A stretch of DNA of 64,000 nt from Ctena decussata (lineage: Eukaryota; Mollusca; Bivalvia; Lucinida; Lucinidae), in assembly GCA_963989385.1 (NCBI GenBank), contig OZ022512.1:28107899-28171898 (forward strand), written 5' to 3'. The first letter of the stretch is position 1; every line of letters begins with the position of its first letter. Under the pieces are notes generated by a model. That model searched no databases. It had not been told where the DNA came from and was given only the letters and a program-made list of their open reading frames with translations. This document shows positions 54,290 through 64,000 of the stretch, one piece after another. The position numbers and the translations under genes are program-made.

Positions 54290-54922
54290 CCAAGGTCCAG
54301 TCGCAGTGCGAAGTATTATAGGTTCCTTTCTTGGGTCGTGTCATGTACTGGAAAACTTGACTCGCTTACACTGTACAAACGACAAGGGACAAGGGAACTG
54401 TTCAAATGTCATAACACGTGGACGTAAAGTTGCTCCTTCAGAGAGTTTATCAACTCAGGTGCCCGTAAATAGTATGGAGGGGCATAATGGCAATGTTTTC
54501 GATTCCTTTTTTTTGTCGTTAATAAAGAAATGTTAGTCAAGACGGCTAATGCACTGAGAGAAAATATACTACATCCGCTTTCCCGGGGGTGACAATCATG
54601 TGTGAGAACGTCCTAGACAAATTTTGCCGGGATTCTACAATAAGCGACGGTTGATACGTGGCGCGAAAAGTAAAGTAACGTTAACGTCACCATGCGCGAC
54701 GTTAACATTTCAGTCTAAAGAGACAGCACGCTGGGCATTTTATGCACTTTAGCTCAAAAGTTAAGTCGGCGACCTACTATTTTTACTGCTTTAATGTAAA
54801 CTTCTATCATTTGGCCATACTGTGTTAGTTTTTTAAGAAAAAATGTGTTTTGTTTTCTGAGAATGAAGGCTTTTATCCAAGAGAGACGTGCAAAAAAGGG
54901 CGTTTTCCATAGAACGCCATTA

Positions 54923-55840
54923 CGTGGGGTGATCATTAAGTAATGGAAACACCTTTGTAGATTAATTGATTTTATACAGAAACAGGTATCCTTCATGTAA
55001 CATCAAAGGGTGTCTTTTTAGCCTTCGAATTCATGTTTGAGATCAACATTTTAACGTGTTACCATAGCAACATATGACGTCACGTTCATGCCGGGTACCA
55101 CCTGTGAATTTTTTCGACGTCATTTTGGTAAGGATGTGTTTTTATTATGCTCATTATGGACAATATGTAAAGAGATATTGAAAATTTTGGAACACCTTCC
55201 GTTTTAGTTAGGTTTTGGCTTTAGAGACACACATATAATGATTGTAAATGAAAATGTTCTTAAATCTGACATGAATTAAAGCTAGAGCAGGGGTTGAAAT
55301 AATTGATTTTTAGGGAATTCGACATTTTAATCCGTAATTTCCAGTATTATGCTAAAGTTAATTGATCGGTTATCAAGTACAGTATAATTTTGGATCTTTT
55401 TGCTATATAATTATCCCAGGACTCTGCTTGTTAAAATGCAATGACGTCACAATTATGGTCCCTATGGCTTAAAATCGGCGAAAAACGTCAAATTTTGCTC
55501 ATTCAAAAGTCTTTCACGGTCTGTATTTCTGCCATGTTTGAGTGCAAGGTATGAATACTTATATATTTCTCTAAGTATCTGAGACTTGCATCAAGCCATA
55601 ACACAATAAAACAATTATCCATTCTTTGTTACATATCAGCAGTAAATATACATGAAAATATACAAAAATTTAGAGACTAAACCCATAGAAGTTTAAGGCA
55701 TCGTATAGTCCAAAAAAGTACTTTGGAACTTAATTATATGTCATATGCTTGCTTCTTAGGTTTTATATATCTTGAGTACTGTTTTTATACACAGCTAATG
55801 AAATAAATGCTAGTTTCCATTATTTAATGATCACCCCTCG
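54923..55840. mobile_element. Mariner-type non-autonomous element nested in copy R
   Basis: TA at 54921-54922 and 55841-55842 flanks inverted ends CGTGGGGTGATCATTAAG and, from the right, CGAGGGGTGATCATTAAA, continuing through TAATGGAAAC. Copy L has the empty site (CCATTATAACG on the corresponding strand, near 49120). 918 bp without a transposase frame. Confidence 0.9.
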
Positions 55841-56129
55841 TATAACGTCGTGTCAAAAATGAGGAAAAATTGACGTTTTCGAGGTCAGATATCTTGAAAA
55901 CGAAAACGGCGACACCCCCTTTTTATTACATTTTCTGAAAGAGGAGCTAAAATGTACAATATAGGGAAGTATGAATAAAATCATGTGTTTTGTCAATTAC
56001 TCCCACCTCACCTTAAGCCAGATCCAATTTTCCATTTTGGAGTTAGTGGCCCTGAGCGTTCCTATAGACTTTGTATGGGACAAATCCGGTCTCCACATTT
56101 TTTTCGATTATTTTCAATCGGATGTTTTA

Positions 56130-56797
56130 AGCACCCTTGAGCCGAAGGCTCCCGGGGAGCTTATAGTAAAGGTAGGTTGTCCGCCGTCCGTCGTCCATCA
56201 CTCCTTTGAGCGACTTCTTATAAAAAACTACTGGGCGGATCCAAGTGAAATTTTATGGGCAGTTACCTCTGTTTAGCAAAAAAAAAATCTTTTCAGAAAC
56301 CAGTAATGCGAACGAGTTGAAATTTTGCAGGCAGCATTGAGGAAGCCTGTCCACTCAAGTTTGTTTAAATCAGGAACACTTTTTGCCTTTGTACAATCAG
56401 GACAGAAAATCCCATAGACCCACACTGGGATAATTTATTAAGTTTCAAATGATAGTTTATCTGAAAGCCATTGGCGGAGCAAAGAGAAATTTTATGTGGA
56501 GACTTCTAGTGAAGGGGGACAATAGTATGTATCTTTGGTCACGAACAGTCATCTATGCTAAGAGCTAGGGCAGATAACTCTATTTAAACAATACAATCTT
56601 CTTCACTAAAACCTGAAATGCGAACGAGCTGAAAGTTTGCAGGCAGCATTAGGATAGCCTGCCCACTGAATTTAGAAAATGCTCACATAGTGTTTTTCTC
56701 AAAACTTGTTGACATCTATAATGTGGAAAATGGTACTTCCAGTAAGCTCAATGGTCTCAGGTGAGCGATATAGGACAACTGGTCCTCTTGTTTAGAT
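56130..56797 (-). mobile_element. CTCACCTGAG-type element, copy G7a
   Basis: The minus strand starts AAACAAGAGGACCAGTTGTC and CGCTCACCTGAG at 56797 and ends with a GACGGACGGCGGAC tract and the hairpin GAGCCTTCGGCTC (56131-56161). Modules with AAATGCGAACGAG(C/T)TGAAA occur at 56308 and 56617. Confidence 0.7.
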
Positions 56798-56809
56798 ATA
56801 ACCACAGGA

Positions 56810-57130
56810 TCTTTATGGTGAGTACAAAATTGCACTGTCGTCAGTATAAAGTCGCAGTCTGCTTGAAGGACTTATACTAATCTCCATGTCATTCACATAA
56901 CAAAGAAGGAGAAGAGGGCCTAAAATACTTCCTTGTAAGACATCGCAGGTTACAAGTGAAGGATTTTAAGTTCTACGTATTGTTAACATGTACCACCTGG
57001 CTCCTGTTCGAAAGATATACCATAAAACCAATCTACCGATCAAACTATCATAGTTTCTAGTTTCTTACCCAAAATTACATGGTCACAAGTATCAAATGCT
57101 TTTTGAAGATCCAACAAAGATCTGAAACAA
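56810..57130 (-). pseudogene. Non-LTR reverse transcriptase (Jockey/CR1-like) fragment
   Basis: Minus-strand blocks LLDLQKAFDTCDHVILGKKL, then (after a frameshift) VLQGSILGPLL and VNDME, then LYTDDSAILYSP. These are the QKAFDTVDH, PQGS and YxDD palm motifs of non-LTR reverse transcriptases. Stops between the blocks show decay. Different family from 1323-2570. Confidence 0.8.
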
Positions 57131-57499
57131 GATCTGAAGAGAATGGCCGACCTTATGAACCCAGTCGCCGATTATTACAGTCCCTTAACAAAAATGCCAG
57201 AAGACGATAAAGCGCATCTTATGGGAATTCGACTTTAACAAGGGTACATTTTTAATACGTACAATACGGGCAAAGTGAAATGAGATCAGCTGCAGTGTCA
57301 GGATAAACGGAATAAACTGTTATCCTATGAATTATTCAACCCTAAAATATTGCAAGAGATATGCAAGAATATATCATAGTGACCTAATAGTGATGTGAGA
57401 TCAATTACTATATCTGACTGTACCATTACACTAAGTAGGATGAAGAGTTAAAGATATTGGCTTAAGTCGCTGGGCCGTGAAATGTTGGGACCACTGGCC
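57131..57499. other. Non-coding stretch with dispersed repeat
   Basis: 57230-57300 (AGTGAAATGAGATCAGCTGC) matches 10315-10395. The rest is unrecognised. Confidence 0.4.
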
Positions 57500-58660
57500 T
57501 ACAAATCGTTTGAGGTATTTTGGAGTGTCAGCCCACACCATTTACTCAAGTACAATGCAAATCCATGAAATAGTGTTAGAATATGAGGCAAAATCACTAG
57601 ACCATAAAATATAGGTCAACACCAGATATGCATTTTGTTGGTCTTTTCCAGATGTAAGGAATGCACAATATTATGATTCTACCTCTTATACTTACTGAGG
57701 AACTGACTTCAACATTGTTGGTGAAGTTTTATTCTAAGAGCAGTAAATCATGAAATATTGGTCAACATTACATACGGATAACTGCATTTAGTTGTCCTTC
57801 AACAGATGTAAGGATATACCAAATATAACAACTCTATCTCTTTTAGTTAATGATCTTTTAGTTACTGAGAAACCAACTGAAACACAGTTTATGAAGCTGT
57901 TTTCCAAGTGCAGTGAACCATGAAATATGGGTCAACATTAGACATTGTTCACTGCTTAGCTTTCTTTCCCAAGATGTCACTGTATACCAAGAATAAAGTC
58001 TGTATTCCATTTGGTTACTTATAAAATTAACTAACCCAAACAGGTGAACCTAATTTTCTCTGTTTTGTGAAAAGTAGAATGTAGGCCATGGCCCCTCATG
58101 CTTCATTGCTTTCAGTTGTTCTTGTCCAAATACTTTTGTGTACCAAGTTTGAAGACTTTTCCTGTTGGCTACAAAGAAACTGAGCGTAACTGGTGTACCA
58201 AAATTGTCTATGTTCGATGATCCATGAAATATAGGTCAAAACCGAAATGCATCACCGCATTAAACTCATCTTTGCCAGATAATACAGTGTAGACGCTTGA
58301 AGAGTCTATCACTCTTGGTTACCTAGAAACTGAGCTGAACGCAATGTTTGACTCAAAAATTCCTTTGTTCAATATCCATGAAATATAGGCCATAGCCCGA
58401 AATGCATCCCCGCATATATTAATCTTCCCCAGATGCTACTGCTAGTTTGGAGATTCTATCCCTTTTGGCTATTTTGAAAGTGAGCTATGCGCAGCTGGAG
58501 AACCCAAATTTACTATGCCCAATGATCCATAAAATACATGTCATGGCCCAATATGCTTCACTGCATTGAGGCGATCTTACCAAGATATTCCTATGTAGCA
58601 AGTTTGAAGACTCTATCATTTTGGTTGCTTCGAAATTTATCCCTGTTGTTAATTTGAAAC
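57500..58660 (+). repeat. 150-bp satellite array (ATGAAATATAGGTCA type)
   Basis: Units marked near 57599, 57746, 57914, 58079, 58219, 58372 and 58524 by CCATGAAATATAGGTCA variants (spacing about 140-168 bp). Linkers carry GTTACTTAGAAACTGAGCT and CCAGATG. The reverse complement of 2740-3028. Confidence 0.7.
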
Positions 58661-58785
58661 TGCGCTTAACGCAAAAGGTGAATCTTTTGCTAACGCGCAC
58701 ACACTCAGGGACTCGCACGGGCACGTGCACGTGCACGCGGACGCACATGAAGGATGTTACATAAGCCCCCAATGCTTCGCAAATG

Positions 58786-59160
58786 CGCTCTGAAAAGGGC
58801 ATCCTACAAGTCTGCAAGAACTACATAATCATTAGCCACATCATTTATCAGAGCAAAGTCATGCTGAAAGCCACCTTGAACAAGCTCAAACCCAAAGCTG
58901 AAGAGATAAATCGTCGAAGAACAAGTTGGATTCAGATCTGGAAGGAGCACGACAGAACATATCGTCAGTCTCAGAATATTGTGTGAAAAGTACCTTCAAC
59001 ATTAACATCTGTACCATGTCTTGATCTGTCTTCATAGATTCAAAAACAGCATTTGGCAGGGTATGGCATGCAGCCTTATGAGCCACCACGCGGACGTAAT
59101 CTACTTTGCACTATCACAAGGCTATCGTGTTTTGTGTTTATGATGATCACTATGCAAATC
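58786..59160 (+). pseudogene. Non-LTR reverse transcriptase fragment, same family as 1.3-2.6 kb
   Basis: SKVMLKATLNKLKPKAEEIN near 58850, a TSWIQIWKE block, and a FHRF-like decayed block toward 59080. It covers the N-terminal part of the palm, overlapping the start of the copy at 1323. Decayed by stops. Confidence 0.75.
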
Positions 59161-59907
59161 CCCATGAGCAGGGGCGCATAGAGGCCAATCATGTCCTTTT
59201 CGCTTCTATAAGTGCAATATTTGTTGGGTAACGTATTTTAATAGTCTGGCTGCCCATACTTTTCTTCATAACTGAAAGTAGAAGAGAGGGACTTTCCAGT
59301 AATATGACTTCTACGTTTCAGAGAAAACGACTTTCCATTTACCAAAAACTGGTAATACCAAAAGTTTGTGGAAAATATTTCATTGGAAGTTTGATCCAAA
59401 TAACTGTTTTAGGTAAGTAAGTCTTACTATCATAAGTAATAGATACAGATGGGGCAGTGTTAATATATTAGCGCATACATCTCTCATTTCGCGAAACCTT
59501 TCAAATGACTGATATTAACTACTTTGCTAGTGACTGATATTAATGACCTTTTTGATAGCTGATATTAATCTACTTTATATTTCCCGAATTCCAAGTTCCT
59601 AATTTCAGAATTCGTTGAACATTTATATTTCAAGTGGGCGGGGAAGTTATTACAGTGTTTATAATCAGTACTGCTCCAATGTTATCTTTTTATGTAACTC
59701 GTAGCGAGGGTTCTAAAATGTGTATATTGAGAATCAAAAGAGCGTGAAATGTGAGGCAAGGGCTTGCTGTGCTTGCACTTAGCGCGGAATTGGTTTTCTC
59801 TCTAAGATCATATTGTCTCAAATAAAAGCGCAGTTAAATCTGAAATAATCTATCTGGTTGTAACTTGGAAGTAGGTGCCGTTTTGTTGTCCTGCTGACGA
59901 TAGATTG
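59161..59907. other. Non-coding stretch
   Basis: Contains short direct echoes (GACTGATATTAA at 59510 and 59531; a diverged copy near 59560). No gene recognised. Confidence 0.4.
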
Positions 59908-60090
59908 ATTGATGACTGGCGATTTTAAGTTCTTGTCAACAGTGTTTCAGTCATATCAGAACAATTGGAGAGAAAAGCTATATGCAATAGAACCACGTTT
60001 ACTGTTGCAAAGAATTGCGCCGCCAGCGGAATTCGATCACGTCAAGCAAGCTCCGCAGGACAGCGCTTAGCCTACCAAGGGGCTGCGTCT
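59908..60090 (-). mobile_element. SINE family 3 copy, minus strand
   Basis: The plus strand shows the inverted tail (GATTGATTGATG), GTTTCAGTCATATCAGAACA, GCAATAGAACCACGTTTACT, a decayed B box (GGAATTCGATCACG) and CAGCGCTTAGCCTACC. Complete in outline but diverged. Confidence 0.65.
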
Positions 60091-60320
60091 TGCTGACATT
60101 AGCAAAAGGTATCACAATGGTCTACTGCGCTTGCAGTAGGTGCAGGTTTGTGTTGTTGGAATTTTTTTTCGCGTCGCAGACGCGTATAATTTATATATTG
60201 TTCCACATTTCACAAGATTTCATTGGTCAAATAACGCGTTATGTCAAAATTTAGCCAATACCATCAAAGGTCAATGAAAATTTAATCTTCGTTTTCTCCC
60301 GTCGCATGCACTGTGAATAC

Positions 60321-60994
60321 TCACAGTATCCGAACGCACTGTACCCTCTCTTCTGGTTTTCATAGCGTTGAATCGAGAGTACAAAATTCGCTTATAACCA
60401 GTAGCCGGAAATCATTATGTTTTGAGTTTTTATCCGGAATCTACTGCGTCATTTATAGTTATTCAGCTTTGAAAATGTAAAGAGGTAAGTTTATTATAAT
60501 TTTCCCTTCGGTCTTTTACTTTATTGCCCTGTACAATGAAAAACTCCTTGCCGTCGCAGATTTTTTTTTCCGAACAACTTAATTTAACACGAGATTGTGT
60601 CGTGCAAAACTTAGATATCATTCTTTTATCAAAACTAACAAACTGTAGATTGATAACGCCTTCCGTTTATTCTAAAGATTTTTTATAAAACATGTAAGAA
60701 AATGCTCAAAATGGTTTAAGAATCATGCCAAGGGCGATTTGAATACTGTACCAATTACTACCCACCCATACACGACATTGTACAGGGTAATAAAGTAAAA
60801 GACCGAAGAGCAAATTATATTAAACTTACCTCTTTACATTTTCAAAGCTGAATAGCTATAAATGACGCAGCAGATTCCGGATAAAATCTCAAAACATAAT
60901 GATTTCCGACTAGTGGTTATAAGCGAACGTTTGTACTCTCGATTCAACGCTATGAAAACCGGAAGCGATTGTACATGTAGTCCGGATACTGTGA
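60321..60994. mobile_element. Long foldback with about 218-bp arms
   Basis: 60321-60538 is the inverse of 60776-60994 at high identity by eye (TCACAGTATCC outer, GGAAATCATTATGTTTTGAG, TCAGCTTTGAAAATGTAAAG, GACCGAAG inner). The spacer of about 237 bp is AT-rich. No ORF spans it. Confidence 0.85.
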
Positions 60995-61181
60995 TACTAG
61001 CACTCTGTCATATATTAATTCAAAATGTTTCTCTTGTTTGTAATTATCGAAAACAGACACAGATATTCAAAACTTTTTTTTTTCAACGAATATCAACTTT
61101 TGATTTCTACTTTCGGTTTAATACTTAATTGCAGTATAAATAGATAGATAATATATACTTTAAAAATCGGTTTTGATGTGA

Positions 61182-61252
61182 GCATCGGTGGTTCAGTGGT
61201 AGAATGCTCGCTTGCCAGGCTGGCGGCCTCAGTTCGAATCCCGGCCGCTTCA
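61182..61252 (+). tRNA. tRNA-Gly(GCC)-like pseudogene
   Basis: 71 bp, the usual length of tRNA-Gly. GCATCGGTGGTTCAGTGGTA (acceptor and D arm) and the anticodon loop TTGCCAG with anticodon GCC are intact, B box GTTCGAATCCC is good. Oligo-T (TTTTTTTT at 61255-61262) follows as a pol III terminator. The 3' acceptor strand has two mismatches, and the T stem and anticodon stem have further mispairs, so it is probably a pseudogene or a SINE founder rather than a working tRNA. Confidence 0.6.
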
Positions 61253-61274
61253 AGTTTTTTTTCTTTAAACGTTC

Positions 61275-63345
61275 CCCGTTTTTATACGCCCGTTTTGAAA
61301 AAACGGACGTATTATGTCATGGCGCTGTCCGTCCGTCCGCCCGTCCGTCCGTCTGTCCGTCCATAAACATTCTTGTGCGCGCCATAACTCAGTAACCATA
61401 TGGGATATCTTCATGAAATTTTGTAGGCATATGTATTAGGTAGGGGGAACGTGTCGCGTAGATGAATGGTTGCGCCCCCTTCCTCAGTTTCAAAGTATGC
61501 CCCTTTGATTGTTTTTTACCCTTCAGGTCTTGTGCGCGCCAGAACTAGATAACTGTTTGGGATATCTTCATGAAACTTTATAGCAATGTGTATAAAGTCC
61601 CAACGATGTGTCGCGTATAACAATGGTTGCTCTCCCTTTCTTCGTTACTGAGTTACATCCCTTTTATTAGTTTTTTCGGCTATTTTTGTGTATACTTATG
61701 TTGTATATACATTAACTTGGTAACTGTTTGGAATATCATGATGAAACTTTATAGCAATGTCCATGATCACAAGATAATATGTTGCATATAAGAATGGTTG
61801 CCCCCCCTTTCTTAATTTTGGAGTAAACTCCCTTTCCTCCGTCCGTAAATATTCTTGTTTGTGCCATAACTCAGTAACCATTTGGGATATCTTCATGAAA
61901 TTTTGTAGGCATCTGTAGTAGGTAGGAGGAATGTATCACATACAAAAATGGTTGCTTCCTCTTCCTTAGTTTCCAAGTTATGCCCCTTTGATTGTTTTTT
62001 TCCTGCAGGTCTATTGCGCGCCATAACTAGATAACTGTTTGGGATATCTTCATTAAACTTCATAGCAATGTGTATGAAGTCCCTAGGATGTGTCGCGTAC
62101 AACTATGGTTGTTCTCCCTATCTTTGTTTCTGAGTTACATCCCTTTTATTCTTTTCGGCTATTTTTGTGTATACTTATGTTGTGCATACATTAACTTGGT
62201 AACTGTATGGAATATCATGATGAAACTTTATAGCAATGTGCATGATCACAAGATGATATGTCACATATAAGAATGGTTGCTCCCCCTACGCCCGTTATGA
62301 AAAAAAACGGACGTATTATGTCATGGCGCTGTCCGTCCGTCCGTAAACATTCTTGTGCGCGCTATAACTCAGTTACCATTTGGGATATCTTCATGAATTT
62401 TTTTTGTAGGCATATATATTAGGTAGGGGGAACGTGTCGCGTACATGAATGGTTGCTCCCCCATCCTCGGTTTCAAAGTTATGCCCCTTTGATTGATTTT
62501 TACCCTACAGGTCTTGTGCACGCTAGATAACTGTTTGGGATATCTTCATGAAAATTTATAGCAATGTGTATAAAGTCCCAACGTTGTGTCGCGTACAACA
62601 ATGGTTGCTCTCCCTTTCTTCGTTTCTGAGTTACATCCCTTTTATTAGTTTTTTCAGCTATTTTTGTGTATACTTATGTTGTGCATACATTAACTTCGTA
62701 ACTGTTTGGAATATCATGATGAAACTTTATAGCAATGTCCATGATCACAAGATAATATGTTGCATATAAGAATGGTTGCTCCCCCTTTCTTAATTTTGGA
62801 GTAACCTCCCTCTGATCATTATTTTAGGCATTTCCATTCACTCCATATCTCCTTAACCCTTTGAAATATTAGAATGAAACTTTGTAGGAATGTGTGTAAT
62901 AATGGGGCAATGTATCCTGAGCAAGAACCACGACTCTGGCTTGCTTACTGGATTATCTGCCCATGCATAAATTTTCTATTTACTCTGTAACTCTTTAAGC
63001 GTTCAGAATATTTTAACACAACTTTATGGAGATGTGTATATTGTCAAGAGAATGTATTAGAACCAAGAGTGGTATATCTAGTATATTTAGTTTATGAATT
63101 ATCTCCCTTGTTTGACTTTGGCATTACTCAACTTAGGAGCCACTTCACCTTGGAAGCTGATTTTTGGTATACTAATTGTATTTTTTGTATTAAATATTTA
63201 AATAATGTTGCCGTCATTAATTAAAGTGTGGTTTCCCCTGTTTGTCTGCCTGTCTGTCCTTTTGTAAACAATCTTGTTTATTCTATAATTCCTTTATGAC
63301 ATTAAAACGGGCGTATTATGCGCCGCTTGCGAAGCCCTTGTTTTT
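61275..63345 (+). mobile_element. ACGCCCGTTTT-ended repeat H with (GTCC)n, duplicated
   Basis: Two units of about 1 kb begin at 61279 and 62288 with CGCCCGTT(T/A)TGAAAAAA, ACGGACGTATTATGTCATGG and (GTCC)n. Inside each, TAACTCAGT(A/T)ACCAT and GGGATATCTTCATGAA recur near 61385, 61868 and 62363. The right end (AAACGGGCGTATTATGCGCC at 63305) mirrors the left end as an inverted repeat. No ORF of note. Confidence 0.75.
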
Positions 63346-63615
63346 TATGTAATCCTTTTTGAATTTCAAATTAGACAGCCCAATTTTGAGAGAGGTCATT
63401 GTCGCTACCCAGTGCCAAAATTACGGTTGTGGGTGCCTATCCACATAGCTCACGTGAGTCATATTCAGGAATGTTATTGTCAACTATTCAGGTGAAGACA
63501 TATTACAAAACATACTTCCATTTAATCTGCGACGATTATCTTTTTTTTTAAAGATTTTTCTTGTTTAAAGTTTCCTACTATCATATCTTCTTCCATGCGC
63601 TACAACTTTTCCTAG
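63346..63615. other. Non-coding stretch before a candidate exon
   Basis: AT-rich with a pyrimidine-rich run (TCTTCTTCC) before the CTAG acceptor at 63612-63615. Nothing else recognised. Confidence 0.35.
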
Positions 63616-63773
63616 GAGACGGCTCGGTAAAGACTGTCAAGTGTAGTATTGTCTATCCCTGGAGCACCACAGATGATTTTACAACAATCTCTTTCTACCA
63701 AGCCCTGCCTTCAGCTGCCCTAGATGTACTAGAAAAGTCCATCCCTACCCCTACCCACTCCTTAAGGTGGTGA
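63616..63773 (+). CDS. Candidate terminal exon, 52 codons
   Basis: A pyrimidine tract and AG at 63614-63615 are followed by an open frame (DGSVKTVKCSIVYPWSTTDD onward) ending in TGA at 63771. It is GC-richer than its surroundings, with plausible codon use, but I recognise no family and see no upstream exon. It ends where TTAAGGTGGTGATTTATGG-like repeat sequence begins, so it may be a captured or broken exon. Confidence 0.25.
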
Positions 63774-63879
63774 TTTATGGTAAATACAAAACTCTGAATA
63801 AAAGTCATAAAAAATTAACGAATCGCTGCGCAAAAATCTAAAAATATATATAAACTAGAAAATGTGTTTATGAAACAGT

Positions 63880-64000
63880 ATGCCCCCAACCATATGCTTG
63901 CCTCTAAAGAAGGTTCATCCAATAATGCTTGTACCTTTGTACCATAGGCTTCAATGCACTAAGTCGAAAAAGGAGCTTAACTCAGTAAAAAATTCATGAT
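63880..64000 (+). mobile_element. CTCACCTGAG-type element G8, cut by the window edge
   Basis: GGCTTCAATGCACTAAGTCG and GAGCTTAACTCAGTAAAAAA match 3150-3210 inside copy G1. The start motif is absent, and the element continues past the window. Confidence 0.55.

Larger units (their letters stand above)
53016..56012 (-). mobile_element. piggyBac-like non-autonomous element, copy R (inverted)
   Basis: TTAA at 53012-53015 and 56013-56016 flank GGTGAGGTGGGAGTAGTTCA and CAATTACTCCCACCTCACC. Its sequence is the reverse complement of copy L outside nested insertions, including GATATCTTGAAAACGA-like, AACGTTAACGTCACCATGCG and the (GA)n tract at 54260-54286. Nested inside are a SINE (53205-53481), tRNA-SINE pieces (53708-53915) and a mariner-type element (54923-55840). 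The rest is about 1.6 kb. Confidence 0.85.
52362..56129 (-). mobile_element. CTCACCTGAG-type element G7b, split by copy R
   Basis: On the minus strand the element runs from 56129 to 56017, is interrupted, and resumes at 53011 to a terminal hairpin (GAGCCAGCGGCTCCGGGG, 52371-52389) after a GACGGACGGACG tract near 52435. Joining 53011 to 56017 restores the module order seen in copy G6. Confidence 0.75.

Overview
This window is eukaryotic, gene-poor and crowded with repeats. It looks like intergenic and intronic DNA of a marine bivalve mollusc. The evidence is AT-rich DNA with introns, tRNA-derived SINEs, many short foldback elements (a GAGCCGCGACACG-ended family has nine copies) and the long CTCACCTGAG-type repeats with (GGAC)n tails that are typical of clam and oyster genomes. 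The genus assignment is inference; a venerid-like clam is plausible. There is one 23-base assembly gap (7299-7321).

Host coding content is small. The only strong host gene is on the minus strand at 32120-34189. It is the 3'-terminal exon (689 codons) of a cysteine-rich protein with furin-like repeats, one transmembrane segment and a short tail; its upstream exons are not visible. A short acidic terminal exon with a good splice acceptor lies at 18662-18889 (minus). A weaker candidate exon is at 63616-63773 (plus). A tRNA-Gly(GCC)-like pseudogene lies at 61182-61252. Three CpG-rich stretches with CCAAT and CRE-like sites (about 28.1, 47.8 and 48.7 kb) resemble promoters but have no confirmed gene attached.

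The rest is mobile DNA. 0-7 kb: a non-LTR pseudogene split by a perfect 38-bp-arm palindrome, then two long CTCACCTGAG-type elements with 325-bp internal tandem modules. 8-17 kb: foldback elements, a head-to-head pair of GGCCGCGTTTAC-ended elements, a TA-flanked Tc1-like element, SINEs, and two arrays of the palindrome AGATATCT. 19-21 kb: a 150-bp tandem array. 23-27 kb: a 3.6-kb TIR element built from repeated GTGACCCCC and GGTCATTATTCT modules. 34-37 kb: reverse-transcriptase fragments (Penelope-like or similar) on both strands. 38.9-40.8 kb: a decayed Maverick/Polinton-type integrase with a C-terminal chromodomain-like segment. 41.6-42.8 kb: an ACGTA-rich TIR element. 49-56 kb: two copies of a TTAA-flanked, piggyBac-like non-autonomous element in opposite orientation, each carrying different nested insertions. 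56.8-59.2 kb: further non-LTR remnants and a satellite. 60-63.4 kb: a long foldback and a duplicated (GTCC)n-bearing repeat.

Two things stand out. The inverted piggyBac-like pair lets several insertions be read with exact empty sites and target duplications. Several unrelated foldback families have interiors made of repeated copies of their own terminal motif. I saw no CRISPR array, operon or bacterial defence system.
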